Positions 54,406 through 64,000 of a stretch of DNA of 64,000 bases are shown here, piece by piece; within the stretch, counting starts at the first letter, position 1; every line of letters starts with the position of its first letter. The stretch is from Microglena sp. YARC (Eukaryota > Chlorophyta > Chlorophyceae > Chlamydomonadales > Chlamydomonadaceae). The stretch is taken from contig CM039465.1 of the NCBI GenBank assembly GCA_022414725.1, positions 42,209,501 through 42,273,500 on the forward strand. Direction: 5' to 3'. A model generated the notes under the pieces. That model had not been told where the DNA came from. It did not search any database and was given only the letters and a program-made list of their open reading frames with translations. A program made the position numbers and the translations under genes.

Positions 54406-55720
54406 ACAACTTAATGTTGAACTGTTGGCATATTGGCACACCTCGTCTCCTCGAACACTTCCAGATTATATATGCTTGCAGTTACATGGGCTCCCTGGTA
54501 GATTGGTAGGTACTCCTGGCAAGCACCCATATTTTACTGCATGGTTTCTGTCGGGAGACCCACCTTCTGGGGTGAAATATCTTTTACAATTAAAAACCAG
54601 TAATTGCAGGGGTCACCAAGAAGTATTCTTTCGACACCCATGCTACCGGTATTAAGTTTTATTATTTGCCCTCCCCCCCCCATAGGCTTAGAAAGCCTAT
54701 ATCTCCATAACCAATACTAATTATGTCATGAAAGTTAGGTGTTTACTCGCGCCGAGCACTATCAGTTGGTTATCTCAAAAACGCGGTTACGTATAAGCGA
54801 CCCCCCCCACCACCACCACAGTACCGCACACACGAAAGTATACTACGACTTAGGCTGCAGCTAGTGAGTTTCATCTGCAGTCACATTTTGTACGAAGTGT
54901 AGTTTATAAATAACATCATTCTGAGGAGTCTCATGAGATACATTGGTGTGGGCCAAAGGGGGCTCAGCCCTCAGGCGGTGAAACACCCCTCCACCCGACA
55001 CCTGGAAGCACACTATTTGTCTAGCCTGGTCCAGTTACAGTTCAGGTACATTGGCGCTTGTGGCTAGGCTCCTGATACTCGGCCTCAATTCTGATTGGGC
55101 CTCTGGCTGGAAGCCGGTTAAGGTTGTGTCCCTAACAGACAAATTAAGTGGGTGCTGGGTGCCACGTCTTGTATTATTGCCGATGTAGCAGCTTGTGGGA
55201 CACCAGGCAGTGGCTTGAAGAACCTAGAGAGGGGCACAAAGCCAGACTTTGACGCCTTGGCTGCCATGCACTGCTTGCTGGCTGGTGTGACTTAAGGTTG
55301 GCCTTGTTGCTGGGAGGACACTGAACCACGGCATTGCAGAAATCATATTACCCCCCAGGCACTCGGCGCCTACGACCGAATCGGAGACAATTGACTGCTT
55401 GCGCCTCCCCCCATACTCTTTAATGACCCCCCCTGGCAATTGAATTTTATTTGAATGACAGGATTCCCACCCAAAAGGGTTGGTCCTCCTGCGCTACCCC
55501 CATACACTCGCTGCAGTATGTACTCACTACTCAGGACTTTGGTGTGTACACCCGCACACGCAGACCGTGAGCAGCATGGAGGTAAACAAAGCTAAAAGGC
55601 ATGCATGACCCTCCACTATCTTGAGGTCGCCCTCTTCCCAGGTCTACTACAAGGGGCCCAGGGAAGACAGGGCCTCCTGTCTGCTACAGTTCGTATACAC
55701 TAGTCGGATAAACGGATGGT
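54406..55720. other. Intergenic between the two histone pairs
   Basis: 1.3 kb with no convincing coding. A short word cacctt(c)ctggggtgaaatat at 54561 recurs at 57197. No H1 gene or RNA gene was recognised. Confidence 0.6.
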
Positions 55721-55736
55721 GGTGTTGAAAAACACC
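55721..55736 (-). terminator. Histone 3' stem-loop (H2B)
   Basis: On the minus strand GGTGTTTTTCAACACC with loop TTTC, 32 bases after the H2B stop. Preceded by cagcaaaccaac and followed by ACCAT. Confidence 0.9.
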
Positions 55737-55768
55737 GTTGGTTTGCTGAGCTCAGGGGCATGGGCAAT

Positions 55769-56137
55769 TTATGCAGAGGTGAACTTGGTGACGGCCTTGG
55801 TGCCCTCGGACACAGCGTGCTTGGCAAGCTCTCCGGGCAGAACCAGGCGCACAGCGGTCTGAATCTCGCGGGAGGTGACAGTGGGCTTCTTGTTGTAGCG
55901 AGCCAGACGAGCCGCTTCGGAGGCGATCTTGTCGAATATGTCGTTGATGAAGGAGTTGAGGATGCCCATGGCCTTGGAACTGATGCCAGTATCGGGGTGC
56001 ACCTGCTTCAGCACCTTGTAGATATAGATCTTGTAGGTCTCAGCCTTGGCCATTTTCTTAGCCTTCTTCTTGCCCTCCGCAGTCTTTGCGGGGGCTGCCT
56101 TCTTGGCGGGAGCCTTCTCAGCAGCTTTGGGTGCCAT
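55769..56137 (-). CDS. Histone H2B
   Basis: 122 codons plus stop, intronless. A Lys/Ala-rich N-terminal tail ([18 protein letters not shown]) is followed by [20 protein letters not shown] and ends [23 protein letters not shown](F/Y)KVLKQVHPD and the KFTSA end are plant/green-algal forms; Lys in GTKAVTKF is the conserved ubiquitylation site region. It forms a dimer with H2A, its divergent neighbour, with 278 bp between the start codons. Confidence 0.97.
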   Translation of the reverse strand: MAPKAAEKAPAKKAAPAKTAEGKKKAKKMAKAETYKIYIYKVLKQVHPDTGISSKAMGILNSFINDIFDKIASEAARLARYNKKPTVTSREIQTAVRLVLPGELAKHAVSEGTKAVTKFTSA

Positions 56138-56415
56138 TTGTATGTGTTAGGAGTTGACAATAGAGATAGACTACGGGCTACTCTTACCATGCCCAAGACG
56201 CGAATCTTATACCAGTGTTCGATGTTCGGTCAACGTCAGGGTCAACGTGAACCACGGATCAGCTGGACCTACACGAACTGAGGCAGCGATGGGGGCTCTA
56301 GATCGGCGAACCACGGATCAATAGGACCAGATCAGCGTGCATTTATTCGCCCTCGACGCAACCCTGACACTATCGCTTATTCGGACCGATCCTTCTACAT
56401 CAATCCAACATCTCA
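56138..56415. promoter_or_regulatory. Divergent H2B-H2A promoter
   Basis: 278 bp. It contains ccacggatcagctggacc (56252-56269) and ccacggatcaataggacc (56311-56328), sharing the GGATCA core with the two motifs of the H3-H4 promoter. Also caacgtcagggtcaacgtg near 56231. Function inferred. Confidence 0.68.
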
Positions 56416-56796
56416 ATGGCAGGCAAAACTGGAGGCCGTGGAGGCAAGAAGTCTGTTTCTCGAAGCGCCAAGGCTGGACTTCAGTTCCCTGTGGGCCGTG
56501 TCGCCCGCTACCTGAAGAAGGGCAAGTACGCCGAGCGCGTTGGCGCTGGTGCCCCTGTTTACCTGGCCGCTGTCCTTGAGTACTTGTGTGCTGAGGTCCT
56601 GGAGCTGGCTGGTAACGCTGCCCGCGACAATAAGAAGACAAGGATCGTCCCCCGCCACGTTCAGCTGGCCATCCGCAATGACGAGGAGCTTTCCAAGCTG
56701 CTGGGCTCCGTCACCATTGCAAATGGAGGAGTTCTTCCCAACATTCACTCCGTGTTTCTCCCCAAGAAGTCTGCCAAGAAGGAGTCCGAGGCCTAA
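56416..56796 (+). CDS. Histone H2A
   Basis: 126 codons plus stop, intronless. Begins [20 protein letters not shown], with [20 protein letters not shown] and the acidic-patch region [10 protein letters not shown], and ends [10 protein letters not shown]. It lacks the SQ(E/D) motif of H2A.X and the features of H2A.Z, so it is a canonical replication-dependent type. [17 protein letters not shown] is standard. The stem-loop lies 62 bases after the stop. Confidence 0.97.
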   Translation: MAGKTGGRGGKKSVSRSAKAGLQFPVGRVARYLKKGKYAERVGAGAPVYLAAVLEYLCAEVLELAGNAARDNKKTRIVPRHVQLAIRNDEELSKLLGSVTIANGGVLPNIHSVFLPKKSAKKESEA

Positions 56797-56858
56797 ACAA
56801 CGCTTTGGGCAAGGAAGTTCCCACGTTAAATCGACCGCTTAATTTCTGCAACTCAATC

Positions 56859-56874
56859 GGTGTTTTTCAACACC
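56859..56874 (+). terminator. Histone 3' stem-loop (H2A)
   Basis: GGTGTTTTTCAACACC, identical to that of H4, preceded by gcaactcaatc and followed by ACTAAC. Confidence 0.9.
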
Positions 56875-56877
56875 ACT

Positions 56878-56932
56878 AACTTGAACTTAGTAACATGGCT
56901 CCCCAGCAATCTGGTAGCTCGCTTTCTTCCCA
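56878..56932. repeat. Diverged copy of the 51-kb inverted-repeat arm
   Basis: aacttgaacttagtaacatggctccccagcaatctggtagctcgctttcttcc resembles the 51901-51963 arm in the same orientation. It lies immediately after the H2A stem-loop. Confidence 0.5.
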
Positions 56933-57775
56933 AATAAAAGCAATATGATCCAACAACCTATCGTTATCTTCAAACGAGCCAAAGCACATCATGCTATGCG
57001 TTTGTTCAGCAAAATTAATCTCGGTGCATGGGTTCAACACCGAACGACCATAGTAGTGAGCATGTTTGCAGTGGTCATTAAGGGTAGTGGTGCACGTTTG
57101 TTTGGTCGAGGGTCGGTATCACCCTTGTTGTCGCCAAGTCAGTTGGCGCATTTGGTCTTGCCTGCCTACTTTTTTGATGAACCGCCCCACATACACCTCC
57201 TGGGGTGAAAAATCTTTCACAACCTAAGAAACGAGCACGCTCATGGTGGCCATGATCCAAACCAAGAAGCCAATGACCATAGCAATGGGGCTTCCACTCT
57301 GCTAGGAGTTCGATTCAGTACCCAATGACATCCCCAGCCGTTCCCTGTACCGTAGCGAGAACGGGAACTAAGGCGGAACTAGACAGTACTCTTGCTACCG
57401 GTAGACCATTTGGTAACTGGTAAGATGATCGCCTGCTAACTTACAAACTGCTAACTAACTAACCCAATAGAAATCACATAATCAGGATTGACACCTCGCT
57501 GAGAAACTAGGAAGGAAGGAACAAATAACTGCAGCCGCAGCCATAGCCAGTAAATAAAAAGAAGAGCAAGCAATAAGAGGAAGAGTCTCTGGGAGACAGA
57601 CAACTGAGGAAGATTGGGGCGAAAAGGATAAAAACAGATCCAATTGTTTCCCATTTTTACAGATTTTGACTAAAACGTGTCACCCCTCTGTTTTCTCAGT
57701 TTTTGCAACGTAAAATCGCAGAGGCCTTTAAACAACCCTGGTGTACACTGCCGTATAAATAAGTACATTAAATGA
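56933..57775. other. Intergenic, no gene recognised
   Basis: ORFs up to 87 codons without domains. No repeats of note apart from the short cctcctggggtgaaaaatct word near 57196. Confidence 0.5.
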
Positions 57776-58072
57776 TCAGTCATCTCCATCTGCATTGAGG
57801 CGTGGCTTCTTGGAGGCAGACAGCTCAAACTCATCATGCACAGAATGGTGGTCATCTGAGGGTGGAGAAGGCTTTCTTTTGGTCTTGAAGATGAGCAAGT
57901 CTGCAGAGCCCAGTGACATTCCCACCCACATTCCCCTCGCCAGGCCCTCCCCCCTCCCCCACGCCCCCCGACCAATAACGACTCTAGTTGGCTCTCGGCC
58001 CGACAGCAAGTTTCCGCGGAGATGTTGTCGCGCGACCCGCGACCTCCCGAGCGGCGAGCGCCCGTCCTTCAT
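57776..58072 (-). CDS. Possible small basic protein, unrecognised
   Basis: 98 codons from an ATG at 58072 to the stop. The N-terminal half is Arg/Gly-rich; the C-terminal half reads SADLLIFKTKRKPSPPSDDH, then FELSASKKPRLNADGDD, with a nuclear-localisation-like KKPRL and an acidic end. An acceptor-like tgggctctgcag precedes DLLIFK, so it may instead be the last exon of a split gene. Other frames overlap it. Function unknown. Confidence 0.33.
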   Translation of the reverse strand: MKDGRSPLGRSRVARQHLRGNLLSGREPTRVVIGRGAWGRGEGLARGMWVGMSLGSADLLIFKTKRKPSPPSDDHHSVHDEFELSASKKPRLNADGDD

Positions 58073-58620
58073 CTCCTACAAATTTCCAACCTCTGATGCT
58101 CTTCAAGAGTGCACTTCTTTCTTATCCGTAAGCATACCATCTCGCCGTGCTGCTTCCATCCCTATACTACACCTCGGCATTAGGCATTTGCCCAAATTCA
58201 TCCCCGCACTGCTACCCACTGGACTCTTCCCTTCTTCACCAGGATACGGATCCGATAGCTAATCATTAGGCGCAACTCGAAGTGTAGCTGACCTCCCGCG
58301 ATGCTCGACACGCAAGCAAAACCGCAGATTTTGGAGCATCTCACCAAGAGCTTGACAGTAACCATCTACGAGACCAAGTACGTTACTGCTCTCGCTGATG
58401 CGCCCCATCTCTCTTATGCGCCCTATGCCTCTCATGCACCTCATCTCGCTCCTGCGCCTCAATCGATGTTGCTCCACTGAACTACAGCCCAAGCCTTCTC
58501 ATGAGCCTCATACCATTACCTCTACCAATGCTACTTCACTGCATTGGACAATAGGCAGTACTGTATCAATATAGCAATAGGCAGTACTATATCAATATTT
58601 TTCTGCTTTGAATCATACGC
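58073..58620. other. No gene recognised
   Basis: ORFs of about 75-155 codons on both strands with no domains. Toward the end, atgcgcc(t/c)cat and cctatgcctctcatgcacct repeats herald the minisatellite. Confidence 0.45.
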
Positions 58621-59260
58621 CTCATCCTTTTCATGAGCGCCAATAAATGCTACCGTACACGCCTTCAGTAATGGCAAAAACATGTCAAGGCAAATGGGTC
58701 CCTTTTCCTCATAAGGGGTTTCAGAAAATGGTAAAAAAATACTTGGCTAAAGGGTTTTTGGCTGGAACTGACTCAAGTTGAGACCTGAAGACCAGCTGGC
58801 AAAGGGTTGTTTTGCTTGTGTTACATTTCCTTGTTACTTGTTCGCAGAGTGAGTTCAAGTTCACATAGTGTGTTACTTGGGTCCTACAGTCTGCCCAGGC
58901 TTGACTCGTGCGCCTTGGTCAGTGCTAGATCACTGCATTATACAATTGGCAGTTTGGTACTGCCGTAGGATTAAAAATCTGCTTTGACTCATGCGCCTCA
59001 GTCCAAGCTATATCACTGCATTAGACAATAGGCGGTACGGTACTGCCATATCATAAGAAATCTGCATGGACTCATGCGCCTCAGTCAATGTCACATCACT
59101 GCATTAGACACATTAGCGGTATCGTACTGCCGTATCATAAGAAATCTGCTTTGACTTATGCGCCTCGGTCCATGCTACATCAATGCATTATACAACAGGC
59201 ACTACGGTTCTGCCTTATCATTAAAAAATCTGCTTTGACTTATGCGCCTCGGGGGGACGT
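58500..59260. repeat. About 85-bp minisatellite (ATGCGCCTCAGTC unit)
   Basis: The unit contains gactcatgcgcctcagtc, gctacatcactgcattagac and aataggcggtacggtactgc, then atcataagaaatctgc. It is repeated about five times between 58900 and 59250, with older, interrupted versions back to 58500. No coding. Confidence 0.78.
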
Positions 59261-59367
59261 GGGGGGGAGTCTCATGGTAGCGGAGGGGTAGGCCAAAACG
59301 TGGTCCCAGATAGCGATCTCTACTGGTAGCTGAACAAGTTCTATGCAGCGTCGCAAGCATCAATGTC

Positions 59368-59467
59368 ACTTCATTGAAGTTTGTGACACTTCATTGAAGT
59401 TTGTGACACTTCATTGAAGTTTGTGACACTTCATTGAAGTTTGTGACACTTCATTGAAGTTTAGCGC
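59368..59467. repeat. 20-bp tandem repeat, 5 copies
   Basis: acttcattgaagtttgtgac is repeated without change. Each unit contains the near-palindrome acttcattgaagt. Confidence 0.95.
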
Positions 59468-59763
59468 CAGGTTTAGCAGGCTTATTAATGCTTAATTTAG
59501 TTACGCGTGGCTAGTACAAAAAGGGTGTGTACTGAAAGGTGTATGTATGCATGTATCTATGTTTGTATGTTACAGTCCAGGGGTAGGCCAAATTGGCTAA
59601 ATGAACTTGCCCAACTGTGATAGGAAGGGCTAAAAAGAAAAAGAAAAAGTTAAGGGAAATACGCCTTATAAGGGAAATACACAGTACAGGGTTTCCTATG
59701 TCGGCTTCAACAACCGACAAACATCGAGAGCAGATTTCGTAGGCGCTACTTCCCCTCCGCATT
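59468..59763. other. Intergenic with dispersed repeat
   Basis: Contains the copy of the 50.77-kb repeat (59569-59610) and a short tandem duplication (aagggaaatac at 59652 and 59671). No gene. Confidence 0.5.
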
Positions 59764-60443
59764 AGCGGAAACTGGATTCGGAATGCCGCGACGCTAGGCT
59801 TTGTAACGATCACACCCGCGAGGGAAATGAGCAATGTGCCCCCATCTCAGATCCACCGCTCCCCACCTCCCACCTCCTCCAAAGTGATCCATCTCAACTG
59901 TCGGCGAGCGAGCAGTTCGAATCCAGGGAAAGCAGCGCTCTGGAAGCACAAGAGCGCAGCAAAAACCCATGGAAAAAGGTAGGGAATATCAAAGCGCCCA
60001 ACGCCTCTGCCAGCATCACCCAACCAAATTCTACCACCAAATCCCCGTACCGGGCGGATTACCAAATCTACACCAAACAAGAAGAAACAACACCACGTTT
60101 CGAGCGGACACGCTGTCGCGAAGCGATCCTGGAACACCTGCTGTACAGATATTCCAGGATGGGGCACCTGCATACCAAATCCCACGATGATCGTCACCAC
60201 CCTCCGACGAATCCTGACCACCATCAAAAAAAATATCATCTCCACTTCCAGCATCAAACAATCAAAAAATCACCACCAAACCCTACTATGGAAAAAGATA
60301 CCATCTCCAACGCGACGATCCACATCGTCGTCCTTCTTATCCTCCTAACAAGCACAGCCTTTCCAACACCACAACACTTGCAACTCTCAAGCCCCACAAC
60401 CCTCCAACGATACAATGCTCCGATATGGCCCCTTCCAATCTAA
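59764..60443 (+). other. Long open stretch of C/A-rich sequence, doubtful coding
   Basis: A plus-strand frame is open for about 225 codons after a stop at 59764-59766, but the first ATG in frame is at 60159. Near its end there is MEKDTISNATIHIVVLLILL, then TSTAFPTPQ, which resembles a signal peptide. Composition (C/A-rich, few T) makes open frames likely by chance. The opposite strand is also open (136 codons from 60257). Confidence 0.28.
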
Positions 60444-60984
60444 GCTCCTCACAGGTGAGAACTACGAGTCGTGCCTCCCCAGTAACGACCTGTACTCACG
60501 CACCGACCCTCAACCTCCCTTCGACCATTGCTGCGTCTCCCTGCTCCGCAACAACACATTCCATCCAAACCAACATCTCTCCCAAATCCACCCTTACTGG
60601 ATAATACCGTCCATCGTGGCGAAGGTGAGAGTCCTATTGAATCCTGCAGATTCAATGGGGGCAAAAGCCTGACAGCAGCCCCCAAAATGGAAAGCATAAG
60701 CCTGACGGCAGCTATCCGAACCTCGCAAATAACAATATCTCCTCGACAGGTCTCAGTGGCACCAAGCCTGTGCTCGAATCCAGAGGGGACGTCCTCTACC
60801 CCCCCAAAGGATTTCACCGCGCAACGCCACGTCTTTCCTGGATACTCACCTACAGCGAGCCATCCGAGTCTATGAGACCCCACGAGGAAAATTAACGCAA
60901 CCATCCACCCTCCGTCACCCAACGACGAATCAGTCTTCCATAACATCGACCCCTTCGCGCCGAGCTGAGCGACCAAACAGTTGT
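60415..60984. other. Overlapping ORFs, no recognised gene
   Basis: Plus-strand ORFs of 85 (60415) and 115 codons (60528), and a 187-codon minus-strand ORF (61012-60449), overlap with no domain. None is supported by splice sites or homology visible by eye. Confidence 0.3.
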
Positions 60985-63290
60985 GACTTAACCCATCCAC
61001 GGCATTCCCCAAGATGCCAAGATTATCAAGGTGGTGCTGGGAGGCATTGTTGGCAACACCACCAGCATGAGGCTTACCAACAGGCCCAGACCCGGCTTCT
61101 TCCCTGACAATGCCTTGGCTTGCACCACCCCTGACTCAGTTGCTAGGCATGTCAACGCAGCATTCCGCCAGATGCCCCCTGGCATACTGGCTGGCGACAT
61201 CAGTGAGAAGCATGTCGACCAAGTCTGCCAGCACCCCTACTACACCCGTAGAGTGGAAAGTAACAGTCCACATTCATGCCACTCACCTGCACAAACTCCC
61301 CCTCCCTGACTATCAAACACCTCTGCAACTTTGCAGTCCTAGCCAAAAGCAGAAACCTTGAGACAGGGGTACCCACTGTCACCCCTCTAGTAAACACCAA
61401 CCACCTCATCCCCCTGCAAAATCTTAGTCAATATTGAAAGACAGTGAGAGCCTCTATCCAAGGGCACCAATCTCTAGAGGCCAACACCATCACTAGACTT
61501 ACCTCCCTGGGCAGGTCCAACAGAAACCCTGCCTGGCAGATCATTGATGTTTGTCAGCAGACCAGGATCCCCACCCATACTCCCAGTGGAAGTGTCCTCT
61601 CAGAGCAAACCCACTGCACCTACTGCCACAGACACTTGTACCCATTCCCCACTATCCCCCTGGCAGAAACAACCAACCCTGCACACCCACCAGCCCCAGG
61701 GGCATCTCCAGACCCCCTAGCTGAAGGGGGAGATGAGCATATGACAGAAGCACAGGGCACAGATGTCACTGACCCTCCACACCCTTCTCCAACCCTGATG
61801 CCCCTGGCCATGACCATGCCCCTCCCACCAAGAAGGCCAAGGGGCAGAAGACCAACGCCGCAGATGATGCGGAAGTCGCAGGACCCCCAGGGAAACTCAC
61901 CTCACCATCACCTCCCCTCACTTCTCTGTCCCAGTGACTTATCCCCCTCCTGACCACCTCGACTTCCACGACATCGAGGAGGTTCGCCGAGCCTCTGAAG
62001 CTTACATGCACTCCGACTGGAGGAACATCGAAGCAGAAGACAAACCCAACTGGCTTGTGAAGCTCGAGGTCATCCTCCAGCTCGCCTTGATTAACAAAGA
62101 AGACCACGACGACACCATGACAGTGCATAACTCACTCAACTTCATGCTGTAGAGACCACTCGCGACAAGAGGACTGTTCACCAGCGCCATATGTGCGCCA
62201 CTCCCGCAATCAAGGAGTCCATTGAGTCCCTGCTCCCCCTCCACATCAGGAGGACTGACCACTACAGCCTCTTCATCAGCCCCTCCAACATCCCCTCAGA
62301 TGCCTACCAGTGCTCAGTGATCTTGAAGACTGACCAGATCGTCAACCTTTGAAGACCGCCTTGGACTGGCACCAAGTCATCATGGAATCCAACAGGCACT
62401 ACCTCGCTACTCTGAGGAGGATGTTCCCCAAGGAGCTGGAGGGCCTTGATGAGGACCTACACTCACCAGACCTGTGGGACATCATCTCCAGGGAAAAGAT
62501 CTGCAGCGATTATGTCACCACCGCTGCTCACATTAACAACTCCCTTGTCACCAGGGAGGGCATCCCTCTCTACTTACATGATCCTATCACCAGGTCAACA
62601 CAAGCCAACCGAGGCATCCACCTCATGCTCTTAAACAGAGCTACAGTCCTGATAACCTTCCTCTCCACCAGAGGCATCCTCCATTCTGGTGGCTCTACCT
62701 ACACCCTCAGGCCCTCCTTCCTCCCTGACTTACGACCCTGCCATGACCAAGGGCAAGCCAGGCAAGATCTGGAACTGCCCTGGCCACTTGGATGATCAGG
62801 AGAGAGATCTCCAAGAATTCCGCCAAGGAAAAGGCCCCCTTGACCCCACACCAAGGGTGACCTGGACCAATGGAAGGCTCTCAAGACCTCCCTGGATGGA
62901 CACCCCCCGAATACCATGTCACCACCTACCAGAAGGCCATTTATTGACATGCTCCTCAACCATGAAACCCACTGATCCACCTGCAGCTTTGGCCACCTGC
63001 ACCCTATGAAGCCGCTGATGATGATGACATCTTTGGAGCAGGTGCCATCACCAGTGAGCACTGCTACACCCCAGCAGACCCTGAACTGGGAAATGACTGG
63101 AGCAGCTTCCTCCAAACGGCTGCTCTCAAGGTAAACCCCATCAAACCAAACCCTATAGTACCTTCTACACCTGCATCCCTGCCACCCAAAAACCAACAAC
63201 ATCAAAACCACTCCACCACTCCACAGGTTGCCAGCACCACAAGCCAACAAGGCTTACCCAAAGCCAACACTTCAAAGGGATACAGGAAGT
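60985..63290 (+). pseudogene. Unrecognised long coding block with several frame breaks
   Basis: Plus-strand coding moves between frames but keeps protein-like composition. In order: DAKIIKVVLGGIVGNTTSMR (61000-61300); VEWKVTVHIHATHLHKLPL; IKHLCNFAVLAKSRNLETGV (to 61435); a segment with THCTYCHRHLYPFP and a Pro-rich linker (61444-61930); PPDHLDFHDIEEVRRASEAY (61934-62152); KESIESLLPLHIRRTDHYSL (62155-62352); ALDWHQVIMESNRHYLATLR (62352-62790); then ADDDDIFGAGAITSEHCYTP to a stop near 63290. At least five one-base frame changes separate these. It may be the first ORF of a retroelement (CxxC...H near 61612) or a decayed host gene; I recognise no family. Confidence 0.45.
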
Positions 63291-63655
63291 AGCAAACCCC
63301 CTTGACCTCTGGATAACAGCACTGCTCCTCCTGCCTCTTCTCTCTTATCAGCACTACCCACTGTCCCAGTGGAAACATCCATAGCAAGAGCAACAAAAAT
63401 AGAAAAAATAGACATGGATATGAGCCCCTCTGGACACTATCTCCTTATAAATGTGAAACCCCTGCCAGACCAAAGGCACAGCCTGCCACTCCTGTGCTGA
63501 GATTACAACCTGTAACAGATTAAACCTTGCCTGCACTCTTCCTCCCATATCTCTCCTGCCTCTCACTCATAACCCATAGACAGCTCAGATACTCAGGAGG
63601 ATGCTCACAGCAGTAAGTACCCCTACAGCTGCCCCCTCTCCACTCCTCCTACACC
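63291..63655. other. Interval between coding blocks
   Basis: A/C-rich with stops in all plus frames; no repeats seen. Confidence 0.4.
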
Positions 63656-63659
63656 CCCA

Positions 63660-64000
63660 ACATTAGAGGAGGTAAACCCAGAGGAAGCAGACGCCTACAA
63701 AGTAAGTCTGAGTCCTGCCCCATACTGGGAACCCAAACAGGCCTCTCACTGCCAAATTCACTCCAAACACACACTCAATGCCTACCTTGGATACAAAGCC
63801 ATGGATATCAATCTAGTCCTAGACTTTGCTAACAAACTCCACACTCAAGTCACTAGAGCCACTGATAATCACTGGCCCAAGGTTATGGATCATATTTTTC
63901 TCAACCCCTCTGGAAACTATAATAATGCCTTGTTGACTACTACAAACCTTCACAAGCAGACTGGCACTGGAGTACCTGGTCAGCCACAGGAACCACCCAT
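63660..64000 (+). pseudogene. Continuation of the unrecognised coding block, cut by the window edge
   Basis: Open on plus to the last base: LEEVNPEEADAYKVSLSPAP, then YLGYKAMDINLVLDFANKLH and DNHWPKVMDHIFLNPSGNYN. Same C/A-rich codon use as the preceding block, so probably the same element or gene. No start codon assigned, no family recognised. Confidence 0.42.

Noticed and set aside
59847..61012. Minus-strand ORFs of 136 and 187 codons
   Set aside because: No domain, hydrophobic/Gly-rich composition expected from the complement of C/A-rich DNA, no splice or start support.

Overview
The window is eukaryotic nuclear DNA, most likely from a green alga. The four core histones carry green-lineage signatures: H3 has Tyr41 and the block [10 protein letters not shown], and H2B has [20 protein letters not shown] and ends AVTKFTSA. 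A large, repeat-choked prasinophyte genome such as Cymbomonas would fit, but the species cannot be proved from the sequence. A run of exactly 1000 N (17265-18264) is an assembly gap. Indel noise in the AT-rich satellite suggests a long-read consensus.

Layout. (1) 1-16.8 kb, minus strand: an SR-related splicing-factor gene with an RRM tail, an Ala/Gln/Met-rich linker and RS/RE-rich exons, resembling SREK1/SRrp86. Six exons sit in introns made of tandem repeats. (2) 16.8-25.6 kb: degenerate repeats, the gap and a 96-bp AT-rich satellite. (3) 25.6-50.6 kb, plus strand: one PA-TM-RING-H2 E3 ubiquitin ligase gene (RNF13/GRAIL type). Seven exons can be placed, their phases all agree, and together they give 1344 nt (447 aa plus stop). 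Its introns hold arrays, a decayed Tc1/mariner transposase and a hAT-like MITE. (4) 50.6-53.3 kb: a small inverted-repeat element and no clear gene. (5) 53.3-56.9 kb: two divergent histone pairs, H3-H4 and H2B-H2A, each gene ending in a metazoan-type 3' stem-loop. (6) 57-64 kb: minisatellites, weak ORFs and an unrecognised, frame-broken coding block that runs off the end.

The main observation is that the two split genes share a pattern I do not know as a described system. Nearly every exon is bordered by tandem arrays seeded from its own splice junctions. Upstream arrays repeat the acceptor plus the start of the exon. Downstream arrays repeat the end of the exon plus the donor. Decoys are therefore mostly half-exons, and usually one copy joins a complete acceptor side to a complete donor side. 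Donor-side arrays are mostly G/T-rich and acceptor-side arrays mostly C/A/T-rich on the sense strand, so base skew reverses at almost every exon of the SR gene. The ligase gene and the SR gene show the same behaviour on opposite strands.
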